A stretch of 64,000 nt of DNA, taken from the NCBI GenBank assembly GCA_039519185.1, contig CM076846.1, forward strand, positions 127,414,182-127,478,181, given 5' to 3'. Below are positions 1-14,253 of the stretch, in pieces (positions within the stretch are counted from its first letter, which is position 1; each line of letters opens with the position of its first letter). A program made the position numbers and the translations under genes. The notes under the pieces are model-generated. The model ran no database searches. It was not told where the DNA came from and was given only the letters and a program-made list of their open reading frames with translations. The DNA is from Astragalus membranaceus. Lineage: Eukaryota; Streptophyta; Magnoliopsida; Fabales; Fabaceae.

Positions 1-3000
1 GATGGTGATGCGGAACTTCAAGTCTTACGCGGGCGAACAGCGCGTTGGCCCCTTCCATAAGGTTAGCGTCTTCAATTCTTGTTTCTTTTTTCATTCAATT
101 GCTTCAATTTTACTTTGTGAATTTGAAATTCGGCTTTGGTTTTGAAGAGTTTTTCGGCTGTGGTTGGACCTAATGGGAGTGGAAAAAGTAACGTGATTGA
201 TGCTATGCTGTTTGTGTTCGGGAAGCGAGCGAAGCAGGTTCGTCTTCTGAGATGTTCTAGAAACTAATGAATGCTTGTGAATTGCGATATGCAGTATTTT
301 CTTTCATTTCTATTTTTATTTAGCGATTGTGCTTGTTTGATTGGAAACCGGTGTTTGCAGATGCGACTGAACAAAGTTTCCGAGCTTATCCACAATTCGT
401 CCAATCACCAGAATTTGGATAGTGCAGGGGTTTCTGTTCATTTCCAGGAGATTGTTGATTTGGTAGCTTTTCTTGTTAACCTTGTTTTGTTACTCGGTTA
501 TTTCTGATAAGTACTCAATTTAGTCCTTAAATCAACAAAATAAACTACACACATTTTCTCCTATCCGGTTTCTTAAACTATATGAAAATAATAACTAGTC
601 ACTAAAATTTGTAAAATCTGTCTAACTAGCCCTTAAAGTTCCCTATATGGACTAATGTGATATTTTACAAAAACTTAAGGGACTAATGAGATGTATTTCT
701 TAGATTACTCATTATTTTTAATATATAGCTTAGAGAGAGAGAGAGAGAGTGTGCGCGTGTTAGTTTATTGACAAAATTGAAGGTTTACTCTTGAGAAATC
801 CGTATATGATGAGATGACATACGAATGGGGTTTCAATTTGATCTCTGATATTTTCCCCCTGGAGAATGAAAAGTCGGCACATCTGTTTTTTGTTTGTTGT
901 TTAAATTTCATTTGATATGCTTTCACTTGTAATTCCTAAAATGGCATGGTTTTTATCTCTTTATTCCCCGATTTTAAAAATTTATAAAGGGTAAATATGA
1001 GAGAGTAAAAAAAGTAAACGTAAATATGAATAAGAAACAAGAATGAAAGTGAAGTGACATTTCGTAGTAGACACATATCAATGGAAAATAAAAAAAAATC
1101 AAAAGCTTGTTTGATTTCTTCTGTCATGAGCTCGTTTTTTAATGGACCTTTATTCCATACTGAAAGTGATTAAAGAGTTTTCATAGTTACAGTTTTATGA
1201 GTTATGACCCTTTTGTTTTTTCTCATCTTTGATTTTTTAAAAAATGCCATACTGAAAGTGATTAAAGAGTTTTCAGAGTCACAGTTTTATGAGTTATGAC
1301 CCTTTTGTTTTTTGTCGTCTTTGATTTTTAAAAATAGTGAACTAAATTATAAATGGTTGCAGGATGATGGAACATATGAGGCTGTTCCAGGAAGTGATTT
1401 TGTGATTACCAGGGTGGCTTTTCGGGACAACTCCTCTAAGTATTACATTAATGACCGTTCAAGTAACTTCACTGAAGTTACCAAGAAACTGAAAGGGAAA
1501 GGTGTTGACCTTGACAATAATAGGTTTCTGATCCTTCAGGTTGAGTATTTCATATATGATTCTTTTTAGTTTTTTGGCAGGCGTTCCTATTCATCTCTTT
1601 TGATGTTTGACCTGTCTCTTTTCAGGGTGAAGTTGAGCAGATTTCACTTATGAAACCAAAAGCTCAAGGTCCTCATGATGAAGGCTTTCTAGAATATTTG
1701 GAGGACATCATTGGGACCAACAAATATGTAGAAAAAATTGATGAATCATATAAACAGTGAGCATTCTTTCTCCATTTCAATTCAGAAAAACTGCAAACAT
1801 GCAACCTTCTCAATGAAAATGACAAAATCATATATTCTGTTTGTTGTTGTTGTTGTTGGCTGATTTGTTTACTGATAAGTTAAATATCAAGGAGATTCAA
1901 AGGTGTTTTTGAGTGTATTTGGATTTACTTAATGACAAAATACCCAAGCCAAGTGTCCGGATGAACTTAATATAAACAGCTTATGGCCTACCTATATGAT
2001 CCTGGGTCATTTTAACAAGTGTCATCGATAAGCTTATGAAATTCTTCTATGCCGTAAGCTATAAGCTATTTCCCTAAATAAATAGTGTGTTTGGATTTAC
2101 TTATTTGTTTCAAAGCATCTTAAAATCTGTTAGGAAACTCAAAACATATGGATAGGACACTGAGATTTTTTGTTGAAGTCACAATTATTAAAGACACCTT
2201 ATTAAAGTCACAACTATCTGCAGCCTCCCAAACACCTTAATCACTACACTTCTCTCCTCCTGCATTTAACCAATTCAAGCATATCAGACTCCTTTTATAT
2301 TCCCTTCCCTCGCATTCTTTTATAACCAGAATAACTGACAATAGTTCCTATTCCTAGCCATTCAGATTAATTAACAAAAGTTCTTGCTTATTATCCTTTG
2401 CACTCTCCTCCTTCCCTTACGTGCTTCTTCCTATTGTGTATGTGGATAAATGGGGCCTAAAATAATCAAACCTTGACTGAGAACAATTTTGCGGAAACCA
2501 ATTTTTCCCCGAGGATTAAAGGCTTGTTTGTTCTGAATATTGTGGGGGATTTTTTTGGGGGGGGGGGGAGGAGGGTTCAAAGGCTCTCTTGGAGGATTTT
2601 GATTGTAAACTATTTTGAACACAAAAAGGCTAATTCAAATGCACTCTAAGCAAATCCATTATATGCAGTCAATTATATTTTATTTCCACGATGTGGTTTA
2701 TTGTAGAGTATATATACTTCTTGTTCTCAGTAGTATTTGCTTTAAAATGGACCACATATTATGAGAAAAGTAAAAGAATAAATGGGGTTATTTTAGTCTA
2801 AATGTACAAAATAATATATTTTTTCTTCATTTATGTACTATAACCTTAAACATTGAAAGATATGGAATGGAGGGAGTTTATTGTAATTATTCTTAATAAT
2901 TTCTGATGCTGTCTAGTGGATAATCTACCCATTTTTCTGGCAATACCCCGTTTGAAGAAATCACATGGAATTCATTTTTGACAGATAACTTCTGATGTCT

Positions 3001-6000
3001 GAATTGTTGTTGATGCTTTGTGTTTTAGGTTAGAATCCCTGAATGAGAGAAGAACTGGAGTGGTGCAAATGGTTAAGCTATCTGAGAAAGAAAGAGACAG
3101 CTTGGAGGCATGTAAATTTGTGGTTGTATGGTTCAGTTGATGTTCGAGAAACCTCTAACAGTTATTTTGCAACAGGACGTGAAGAATGAAGCGGAAGCAT
3201 ACATGCTTAAAGAGTTATCTCTGATGAAATGGCAAGAGAAAGCTACAAAGTTAGCTGTTGATGATACGGGTGGAAAAATGGATGAGGTACAAGCGAATGT
3301 TGCTAGCCTAGAAGAAAATCTCAAGGCAGAAAGGTAAATTTGAATTCCAACTGTAATATCTCTCTCGCTCTCTTACTCACTTTTTTTGTTTGCTTTTGTT
3401 ATTCTTGACTCATGAAGAACTTGGTGATATCTTTTTCCAGGGATAAAATTCAAGAAAGTAAACAAATTCTGAAGGAGCTTGAAACAAAGCACAACAGCTA
3501 TGTGAAAAGACACGAGGTTTGAATGGCATGGGATTTGAAGTTATCAGTTTGGATGATGGCATTGCAGAAGAGCATATATGCTTAATATAAGCTCATCAAG
3601 TAGTAACCTAATCATTTTTTCTCTCATTCATGTAACAGGAGCTAGATAATGATATGAGGAAATGTAAGGAAGAATTTAAGGAGTTTGAGAGGCAGGATGT
3701 TAAATATCGGGAAGATTTTAAGCACATGAATCAGAAGATCAAGAAGCTAGAGGATAAAGTGGAAAAGGTAAGGGGAAAGACTGGTTTATTTCATCTGAAA
3801 ATATGTATGTGTGAGATGTGTTATCCATTTGTTTCTATTTCAGGACTCATTAAAATTTGAAGCCCTTGTAAAAGAGAGTGAAGACTCAAATGATCTGATA
3901 CCGAAACTTGAGGATAATATCCCAAAATTGCATAAGTTGTTGCTTGATGAAGAGAAGGTCTTAGAAGAAATCACTGAGAGTTCCAAAGGTGGAGCCTTGT
4001 CTTTTTTCACTTCATCAATATTTGGAAGTTGCTTTTTATTAAATTTACTTTACTGAATGCATCTCCATATTATTCTTTTAGTTCTGACCTCATTAAAACT
4101 TTTCAGTTCTTAAAAATGCGTCCTTGCCAGTTTTCTTTGGCCACACACACACATATATTATTGAAATGCTTTGCTTGATCATGTGCCCAATTTTGATACA
4201 GATCTGACTGTCCTGACATTTAGCTTATCCAGATTTAATAAACACCTTTTGCTGTGTCAGATATTCTGTATTATTATTGTTAATATTATTATTCTTGTTT
4301 GGTTGTTTGAGTCAACTATGTCATGTTTGGATTTTTGTTACGAATCTACGTTTGAGTCTAAACTGTTTGGCCCAAAAGAACTCTTTTGCCATTTTGGGTT
4401 CAACTAATATAGATAATAGAATATTGTATGAATCAATGTGTAAAGTGTACTGTACATCAACATGCGGTTAGTATATAATTAATAAATTTTTTGAATACTG
4501 TTTAACTAATAACTTAGTACCTTAATGAGGTGATGTCTCGTCTGAATTTTATAACATTGGTTCCATGCGACTTAATAGAGTCTGTATTCAATGTGCAATA
4601 GTGGGGTTGTTTAGCTAATTCACTGTTCTTTTTTCTTTTCTTGACACTGTCAAATTAACGTTGTTTATTTCTAAGCAGTTGAAACTGAGAAATTCCGCTC
4701 TGAGCTTGCTAAACTCCGTGTGGCGCTCGAGCCTTGGGAAAAAGATTTGATCGAACACAAGGGAAAGCTTGACGTTGCATCTAGTGAGGCTAAGCTTCTA
4801 AATGAAAAGGTAAGAATGATATCTATTATTTTAAGTACTCTTATTCTCAGTCTCTATTTGAAGGACAATGGTTCGGTATCATGTCTTGAAAACTTCTACA
4901 TATATTTAAAGAAACCAAGGCGACTCTTTACATGTTAAGGATCCATGGTAACTGCAGAAGGATACCTAACCTTTGAATAAGCTCAGCAGCTGTGATTTCT
5001 GCTGAACTTTACCATAGAGTATCTAACCTTTGAGGCACTGAAACGGAAAGTGTTGACACTTTCATAATCCCACTCTTCCAGTCGCCACTTTTTTGGTGTT
5101 TCGAATCCGGTAAAATTTTCTTGTTTTCTCTCTAAGTTGATCTGTATATCTTAATATCTTATTTAGAGGCCATGTGGTAAATTTAGATTCTGTGGATGGG
5201 CTACTGTCTTAGGCTTAGTGCTTATGAAGCACTGGCTTCTACATAGACACGAGACACAACATGAACCCGAGCACCGTGACATGGCTAATATCTAAAGTGT
5301 AGGACACCAAAATGCCACATATACATACTTGAGACTAATGATTCATACTTGAGAGATCAGCTCTCACCTTATTGTATTTATGATGTAAAATCTATACAAG
5401 AGAATCCTATGATTATAGTGATCAAATCTGTCCTACTATATCACTCTTAAGTTTATAAAAATTAAAAAATATATACATGGAAATAGAAAATATTTACAAA
5501 TAGTAAATAAGGGCGAGATTATCTCAACAATATACATCAGACATTTCAATAAGAAACGCTATATCTCAACTCTGCCTCTCAAGTTGGAACATACAAATTG
5601 CATGCAGCAAGCTTGTCACTATATAAGAGTATGCACTCAGTTTAGTTGCACAGGCAACTAACTGCTGAGCTGTCAAGGGTTGTTGTTTCAGAATTGCTGA
5701 GTTGGCAATTATGTTAAGACTTAGTTTGACAAGTCTCAAACTGTGTAGCTGAATGGTGTAGCTTAAGCACCATGTAGTGTAGGATAAGATAGACTATATA
5801 ACTGCTAGTGCAGTTGATGTAATCCATTCAATTCAAGTTACTGAAATACAGTTTACTTTCAGTTACAAATTCTCCTCTCTCACTTCAACATTGAGTTCTT
5901 TGACTCTAATAGTCGCTTATGTAAGCTATTCTTAGTCCCTGAAGAGACATTGTGAAAATGTCTGCTAAATGATCAATAGAACCAACACATGTAGTAATCA

Positions 6001-9000
6001 TCTTGTCAGACATAATCTTCTCATGAATAAAGCGACGATCGGTCTGAATGTGCTTAGTTTGCTCATGAAAACTAGATTAGAGGAAACATGCAAAGTTATC
6101 ACAAATGAGATTCAAAGTAACTACTTTATGGAAGCACAACTCTTAGGGTGTGTTAGGATGGAGTATTATTTTGGGGGAATTAGAATATTTTTGCTTAAAG
6201 TTTTAAGGTAAAATATTTCAATCCCTCCCAAAAATCGTATTAGCCCCAAAAAATACTTCAGCCACGCACAAGGTTAGAGAATATGTTTAAGCAACAAACT
6301 TCTGCTTTTTACTTTTCCATGAAATCAAATTTCTTCCAATAAGAACACAATATCTAGACTTAGACTATCTTTTTGATGCATATCCTACTTAAACCGTATC
6401 TTTGACTTAGACATAGCATTGCTTCCCAATGGCTATTATAAGGGGAGTTCAATAACTGACGGACAACACTAACAACGTACGAAATATTTGGTGTTGTAAT
6501 GGTCTAATAATTTAGCTTCCCAACTAACCTTCTATCCCTTCTTAAATGTGGAAAGAACCCCTAGCAGTTTGGCATTTGGATCCATAAGAGTGTCATTTGA
6601 CTTGCAATCCAGCGTACCAATCTCTTCTAAGATATCCTAGGCATACTTTCTTTGGGGAATAGCAATTCGTATCTTTGGTTGAGCTACCTCAATGCCAAGG
6701 ATATGTTGTAGCCTAACTAGATCTTTCAGACCTGAAAGTTGTGGATTAGATGTCGCTTAAGTCTTGAATCTCATCATGGTCATCACTTGTAATGACTATG
6801 TCATCAACATAGACAATCAAACAAATAAGTTTGTTAGAGAAGCATTTAGCCATTTATAAAACACAATTTGGTCGGCTTCATTCCGAATCATGCCATATTG
6901 CTGAACAACACTTCTGAATCTCTCCAACCATGCTCAAAGGGGTTGTTTGAGACCATACAAAACATACATACCAGAATTCATTTATATTTTCCAGTAGGAG
7001 GATGTTTGGTGTTGAAGCTGATTATTAATTTGTTTTTTTCAGCATGAAAGTGCTTGTGAAGCCTTTAAAGATGCTCAAAATCAAATGAAAAGTATATCAG
7101 AAACAATCAAATCAAAAACTGCTAGCATTTCTCAGATTAAGAGTGATATAGAAAAGAGCAAGTGTGAAGCATCAGAAGCTCACAGAGTGGAAGAGGTGAG
7201 CAGTTTGTCCTTCTTAATCTAATTTTTTAAAGTTTTTATTGACAGGCTTTGATGATCTTATTGTTCTTTTTCTTAAGGAATGTATCAAAGAACAAGGTGC
7301 CCTGATTCCTCTTGAACAGGATGCTAGACAGAAGGTTGCTGAACTGAAGTCAGTTCTGGATTCAGAAAAAAGCCAGGGATCAGTTCTAAAAGCAATCATG
7401 AAAGCTAAGGAAACCAGACAAATAGAGGGAATATATGGCCGCATGGGTGACTTGGGTGCTATTGATGGTAAAGTTTTTTAATTGCAGTCTTTCTCTTTCT
7501 AGCTTCACAAAGTTTTTTTAAGTTCTTCAAATCAGACCCCTTTCATGCTGTATAAACTGTTAGCAAACCTGGCTTAGGACGGTCCTTTTAGCAATTTATG
7601 CTGGTATAATTTTTCAAAAACAAATATATCTCATTTTTATGACCAAAATGAAATTGGCTTTGTAGAGCTTCAGTAATGCCTTTTTCTTGTGGAAGTTTTG
7701 AACTATTGGTTAAAAGCTAGGTTGTATTAAGAAAAACCCAAGTTCCATATTGACTAGAGATAAAGCCTGATTATTGTTATATGTGAGGGGTGGGATTGAG
7801 TTAGGCCCAAATCCATGTCAGAGCCTATCAGGCAATGTTGTTGAATTGTGACCATGGCGCAATGGCGTGGCATATTTTTTTCCAACCGCTGTAAGCAATT
7901 TGTGAAGGGAGGCCCGCCATGGCGGCGTCATAGTCTGCACTGGGGTGTTTATATGGCAGAATTTGGGCCTTTTGTCATATTCTGCCATTCACCATTGGTA
8001 AAATTATTATCAAGCCACTTATGTCACACTCCAAATTTCCAATCTTGGGTGTGAGAGTGTTTTGGAAGTCCCACCTTGAATAGTGATATGACTTGATTAG
8101 TAGTTGAGTCGGGGCAATCCTCAACCCAACTTCTAAGAGGGTTAATTATGTTTTTGGTCCCTCTAAAATTAATAATGTGTTGATATTAGTCAGTTTAAAT
8201 TTTTGATACGCTATTAGTCCCTTATCAATAGAAAAACTGAATGCTTTTATTCCTCGATGAGACTAAATACTATTTTGTATGGAGTAAAAGTGTATACAAT
8301 TGTTACAGGAACTAAATTAACATACTGTATTTGCATCGCGTGTTATCAGAGTATGCCGCAATATTAACTTCTTAATTTGATGATTGCAGCAAAGTATGAT
8401 GTTGCAATATCAACAGCATGTTCTGGGCTTGACTATATTGTAGTGGAAACAACAAATGCAGCACAAGCCTGTGTTGAATTGCTTCGCAGAGAGAACCTCG
8501 GTGTTGCTACTTTCATGATATTGGTATTTCCTTTAGCTATTAGATATTTTGAATTTTATAAGTTGCTCACTTTAACTTCTGGACTAGTCTTATTGGATTT
8601 GTATAAACAAGGTTGTGTCCATTATTTAGCTATTCTTTGCTAATATATATTTTCTTACATTAATTTCCAAATTTCAACTCTGATTGATGTGAAAAATTCT
8701 CAATACGATCTGTATGATAGTAATTTTTGATCCACTAGTTGATTTGAAAAATATTTATCCAGTGGTATGTTATACAATAGTGTGACAGTATCCAAGTGTT
8801 ACACAAGTGTTAGCAGCTAAGTTTTTGGAATAGTTGGTATTTTTGGTATCTTTGACAGTTTTAAACTAGTTAAATTTAAGAAAATAATGTTTACTCCTTG
8901 GAGCCATTTAAAACCTTGTAGGGGCTGAAGGCAAGCTCACTAGTATTTGTATCTAGTTTCTGCTTATAAAATAATACTCTTGATTTGATTGAATTGAACA

Positions 9001-12000
9001 TAATTTCCCAGTGATTATCTGTTTTGTTTTTGTTATAGTTTTTGTACACCGATAAAAATTGAAGCTGAACTTGATAACTACAATTAGGATAACATTTTTT
9101 TTTATAATTATTCAGGAGAAGCAAGTTTATCTTCTTCCAATGATGAAAAGGAATGTTACGACTCCAGAGGAGGTTCCCCGTCTTTTTGATTTAGTAAAGG
9201 TTCAAGATGAAAGGATGAAACTTGCTTTCTTTGCAGCACTTCGAAACACAGTTGTTGCTAAGGAACTTGACCAGGTCAGTTGCACCTCCATAGTAGAAAA
9301 CACTAATCTGATAATAAAGTCAGGGATAGTTGTCATGGTAGTTTTCAGATATATAATTCATTTTCGAATGTTTCAGGATTGTTGCCGAACAACTGATAAG
9401 CAAAAAATATAAGAAATTTTGTTGCTTATATATCTTAAAACTCATCTGGATTGTTTAGGAAACAAGTCAAATAATTGGATTGAGGGGTCTTAATATAACT
9501 ATTGATTACATAATATAAAATCAAAAACTTTGGTTTTGGACAGTAAATTTGCAATTGTTTGAATCATAAAAGGAAGCAATAAAATAGCAACTTTTTTTAA
9601 ATTTTAGGCAACACGCATAGCATATGGTAAAGACAATGAGTTTCGGCAAGTTGTTACTCTTGATGGTGCACTCTTTGAAAAATCTGGAACAATGAGTGGT
9701 GGGGGTAGTAAGCCTAAGGGTGGGAAGATGGGGACATCTATTCGAGCTACAAATGTGTCAGTAGAAGCAGTTGCAAGTGCTGAAAGGGAGTTGTCTGGAT
9801 TGACCGATAAATTGACCGCCGTTCGCCAGCGAATGATGGATGCTGTGCGACGATATCAGGCTGCAGAAAAAACTGTTTCTGCTTTGGAAATGGAGTTAGC
9901 TAAAAGCCAGAAAGAGGTAATACTTATTTCAGAGTCTGGAAAATACTTTTCCAGGATTTGTTGGTATCAAGCATTAAGTTTTGTCCCCTTTCCTGTACAG
10001 GTTGACAGTTTGAATTCACAACATAGTTATATTGAAAAACAACTTGGTTCCCTTGAGGCTGCATCAACGCCACGCGAAGATGAGCTTGGCAGATTGAAAG
10101 AACTGACGAAGATTATTTCTGCAGAAGAAAGGGAAATTAGTAGACTCACTGATGGATCTAAAAAGCTGAAGGAAAAGGTTGGCTTTGAACTTCCTTGTGT
10201 TTGAAATTTTGAATTCCTTTGCAAGCTCAGTGTTATTTGACAGGTCTTGGCTGTGATCTGTCTCTTCTTTTAATTTCTAAATGTGTCTGCATGTTGAAAC
10301 CAAGGTTATATCTTTATTAAACTTGAGTTTGCTTAAGCAACCATTTTCAGGTGTCGGAGCTTCAGAGGAATATAGAGAATGCTGGAGGTGAAAAATTAAA
10401 ATCTCAGAAGTCAAAGGTCCAGAAAATTCAGTCTGTAAGCATCCTGATTCCTGACTATTGAGAAGAATTTTCAATTCAATATGATGCTGTGTCTGTAGTT
10501 GTAATAATGGTTGCCATTTACTAGGATATTGACAAGAACAACTCAGAGATTAACCGTCACAAGGTCCAAATAGAGACAGGGCAAAAGATGATGAAGAAGT
10601 TGACCAAGGGAATTGAGGATTCAAAAAAGGAGAAAGAGCGACTAACTGAGGAGAAGGAAAAGTTAAGAGCAAACTTCAAAGAAATTGAACAGAGTGCATT
10701 TGTTGTTCAAGAGAATTACAAGAGAACACAAGAGGTTCTTTTCACTTTCCTTTTGGTTTGGTTATGTAAAATTTGTGCTGGTGATGAAATGCATTAAAAC
10801 AGCATGGGGGTTGTTAAGATATTGTCGTGTATAATTTTTTGTGTAGATGTTTGACAAACACCATGATGTCTTAGAAGAAGCAAAAGCTGAGCATGATAAA
10901 ATGAAAAAAACAGTAGATGAACTGCGTGCATCTGAGGTACTTCTTCTGTGTACATTTTCACGTCTTCTAAAAATTGGGGTTTTCTCATTGTAGTCTTTAT
11001 TTTGCAGGTTGACGCTGACTTTAAATTAAAAGAATTGAAGAGAGCATACAAAGACTTGGAAACAAAGGGGAAAGGTTACAGAAAAAGACTAGATGAGTTG
11101 CAAACTGCTATTTGCAAGCATCTTGAACAGTATGTCATTAGATTTTTTATTGGGAATACAGTGTTTTATCATTTTGGAGTTCTTATACGGTTGTAAATTG
11201 GATACAGAATTCAGGTAGATTTAGTGGATCCTGAAAAGCTACAGGCAACATTGGCTGATGAACATCTCAATGCTGCTTGTGACCTGCAAAGGGCCTGTGA
11301 AATGGTCACCTTGCTTGAAGCACAACTGAAGGAGATGAATCCAAATCTTGATTCAATTGCTGAGTATGGCTTTTTCAAATTTTGTTATCCTGATTTTCTT
11401 CACTGTTGTAGTTGCACTGAAAGTGTTTCTTATCATTATCAGATATCGAAAAAAGGTATCATTGTACAATGAGCGAGTAGAAGAACTTAATGCAGTCACT
11501 CAGGAGCGAGATGATATAAAGAAGCAATATGATGAACTGAGAAAGAAGAGGTGTGCATGTTATTGTAGTTGGTGTCATTGACTTATTTTATGATTTTCTC
11601 TTTGTAAAAAATATAAGTTGATTCGGTTATTTTAGATTGGACGAGTTTATGGAAGGATTTAATGCTATATCATTAAAGTTAAAGGAAATGTACCAGGTTT
11701 GGGAATCCTCTCTCTCTCTCTCACACACACACATGCACCTCTCCTTACAAAAACATAAAATTGTGCCTTTCTCTGCAGTGTAGTTTACTGAGCTTTTAAC
11801 TTGTTACAGATTCAGTTATCTTTTTTAGACCAGTATGTTGCCATGACTTCTGATAACAATGAAGTTGTGTTGCATTGTCATTCTTAGCATAGTTAACAGA
11901 ACTATATCAGAGATTAGGAAAGAATAGGAAGGAAAGACAGAATTATTAGTGATATCCTCTCCACTTTATGATCAAAACAGTATCCTGGTTCTAGGAAAAT

Positions 12001-13732
12001 GGTTTTAACTATCTCCTCTTCAGCAGTTTCTCTATATTCACCCATTTTCCCCACCAACCACACATTACTCTTATCATTATCAATGCCATTTCGTATAATG
12101 GGATCAATTGCATCTCAATTATCAAAACATTCTTTGAAAGCTTGGTTAGACTTAATAAAAACAAAGTTTTATAGAAACCACAACAGTTCTGTCTAATTGC
12201 TGCCTTCAAAACAAATATGCCTTTTAGCTCTCATATAATGACAGTTTTATTGAAATCACACTTAGTTCATTTGCACTAAGCCACTGAATGTATTTATAAA
12301 ACCCCTTGATCAGTTTTAGATCATAATCAATCCAAATGTGCTCATATCAAAACATCATTCCAAGAAGTAGGCATACGTGCTGTGGTAGTTGCCCTTTTCC
12401 CCTTATGGTCTTTACCCCGCTTCATACATTGTGAATAATCCTGATCAGCAGATACGTAGTTACTTCCACTGTCAACCACTGCTTGCCCAATATTTTATTC
12501 TCCAACCTGTTTCACAAAAACGTCCAAAAGCTCAGATAACTTCTTCCCAATCTTAATGTTTTCAAGACCATGAATAATCCTCTCAAATTTAGATCTTAAG
12601 GATTGAACATGTTTGTGATAATTTGTTAGGAATCCAGACGTTGTATTGAAAAGACTATTTTATTGAGAAAAATAGGAAAGAATTGAAGAGAAAACCCCCT
12701 CCAAGGGTTTCCCCTTTTCAAAAAGAGCCGGTTCTATTCACCAAAAGATTACAAATCTGAATATGTATTCCTCTATGCCAATAACTTCCTATTTATACAT
12801 GATACCACTCTAGCTAATCAATTAACTAACTCTCCTACTGATTAAAAAAAATAATAACTAACTCTCCTTTTCCCATATCCTAACAATATTAACAAGGATT
12901 TCCTTTTTTATTGTTCGCAGATGATAACACTTGGAGGTGATGCAGAACTCGAGCTTGTGGATTCTTTGGATCCTTTCTCTGAAGGTGTTGTATTCAGTGT
13001 CAGACCACCAAAGAAAAGCTGGAAAAATATTGCTAATTTATCTGGTGGCGAAAAGGTCCTCTCTCTGATTTTGGACCTAATTTCATGCATTGTAAATCAT
13101 TCTGTATTCTGTATGAGGAAGTATTCAATTTTCTGGGTGGATTTGACCGTGGTGCTGCTTGGGTTTTATCATTTTCTTGATTGTTTTAAGCATAAAAAAT
13201 TCTTTGACGGACGAGCTTTTCCCTTCAATATTAAATGACATGTTTTTTGAGATTTATTTTGCAGACTCTTAGCTCATTGGCTCTTGTATTTGCTCTTCAT
13301 CATTACAAGCCTACGCCGCTTTATGTAATGGATGAAATCGATGCTGCCCTGGGTATTTGCTATTAATTTTGTAGCTAAGTTATTTTATTTTTATTGCTGA
13401 GTTTCCAGTACACTAAACTGTGGGTTATATGGTCTGGCAGACTTCAAGAACGTTTCTATCGTAGGGCATTACGTGAAAGACAGGACTAAGGATGCTCAAT
13501 TCATAATCATTAGGTAGGTTTGGTACTTCAATAATGTATTTACTCAGTGTATTAACAAATCTTCACTTAATTAGTCAAATACTTACCGTGGCATATTGGT
13601 TCTTCTTGCAGCCTTAGGAACAATATGTTTGAATTGGCTGATCGTCTTGTTGGTATTTATAAAACTGATAATTGCACAAAGAGCATCACTATCGATCCAC
13701 GTAGTTTTGTGGTGTGCCAAAAAGCTGCATGA
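1..13732 (+). CDS. SMC4: SMC4, condensin core ATPase subunit (5' end outside window)
   Basis: SMC4 pairs with SMC2 in condensin I and II and compacts mitotic chromosomes using ATP. I trace 28 exons: 1-61, 148-237, 361-462, 1363-1539, 1626-1756, 3029-3107, 3176-3333, 3441-3516, 3639-3767, 3844-3988, 4679-4809, 7043-7195, 7278-7467, 8390-8523, 9116-9274, 9608-9916, 10001-10177, 10351-10434, 10525-10734, 10847-10936, 11008-11129, 11208-11363, 11443-11550, 11636-11696, 12921-13055, 13265-13352, 13441-13513, 13612-13732. They join in frame into about 1215 residues ending in TGA; roughly the first 25 residues lie upstream. Visible are Walker A GPNGSGKSN (exon 2), long coiled coils (exons 6-12 and 16-24), the SMC hinge (exons 13-16), the ABC signature LSGGEK (exon 25) and Walker B YVMDEIDAALD (exon 26). 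The two ATPase halves come together when the coils fold back. All splice sites are GT-AG except intron 6. Introns 11 and 24 are swollen by retroelement debris. SMC4 rather than SMC2 is judged from remembered plant SMC4 sequence. Confidence 0.96.
3108..3175 (+). other. Non-canonical GC-AG intron of SMC4 (intron 6)
   Basis: Exon 6 ends in ...AGCTTGGAG and the intron begins GCATGT. The next exon starts after ...GCAACAG with GACGTGAAG. Only this GC donor keeps the reading frame (…DSLE / DVKNEAEAY…). Using the GT three bases further on would join to an immediate stop. The intron is 68 bases long. Confidence 0.75.
5519..6995 (-). mobile_element. Degenerate Copia retrotransposon remnant in SMC4 intron 11
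   Basis: Read on the minus strand, 6776-6830 encodes the Copia reverse-transcriptase core IVYVDDIVI, and 6890-6960 a stretch like the 'GLKQ..AW.ERFR' block that precedes it. At 5940-6070 there is a decayed version of the polyprotein C-terminus (the EQTKHIQTDRRFIHEK-like block). At 5574-5620 a CCTCTCAAGTTGGA sequence resembles the polypurine-tract junction. Frames are broken throughout. About 240 bases at 5640-5880 look like an unrelated insertion. The element is opposite in orientation to SMC4 and is removed with the intron. Confidence 0.7.
12624..12885. repeat. LTR-like block in SMC4 intron 24
   Basis: The block begins TGTTAGGA and ends TCCTAACA, a perfect 8-base terminal inverted repeat with TG...CA ends, 262 bases apart, as expected of an LTR. 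The flanks (TAATT / ATATT) are not an exact 5-base duplication. Sequence at 12360-12620 reads openly for some length on the minus strand and may be adjoining internal sequence, so this could be the leftover 5' LTR of an antisense element. No matching second LTR is present. Confidence 0.5.
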
Positions 13733-14253
13733 TGGATTTGTCAGTTTCCCTGTCGATGTTGAATTGTAGAATTTTTAGTGTCCTATGTATTATGTATATT
13801 GAACGATATCTTATCTGACTTAATTTTAGTATGAACACATACACAAGAGATGAATGAAAAATATATGTAATTAGTTTTTTGTTCTATTGAATGATATGGC
13901 ATTTTTTGATTTGCATTGTATTTGAAATCAATATTTTGTGTCCAAGGTCCATTGTAAAAAAGGATTTAAATTGGTCCAAAAATTGAATCTTGTATTTGAA
14001 CAAATACCCAATTTTGTCCTTACTACCAAACCTAAAGCCTCAAACAGAACTTCTAATGACTTACTACCAATCTTAAGATTTAATCGATTAAGAACCTTAT
14101 TCCCGCATTGTTTTAAAAATGAATCTGGCGGTTCAACCGACTAAATCTTCAATTGGTCTTGTCAACAGTTTAGTTATTTGGATGGTCTTATCCCGATTCA
14201 TGTCACTTTGAGCCATTTAAAGCAATTGAACGACTCGTAAATAGTTTTTATTT
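13733..14253. other. SMC4 3' UTR and short intergenic spacer
   Basis: AT-rich sequence follows the SMC4 stop codon. The transcript end probably lies within the first 150-200 bases, but no single decisive polyadenylation signal stands out. I see no gene in the rest. Confidence 0.4.

Noticed and set aside
7848..8054. 68-codon frame in SMC4 intron 13
   Set aside because: It lies between well-defined SMC4 exons and shows no similarity to a known protein; probably a worn repeat with GCCATGGCGGCG motifs.
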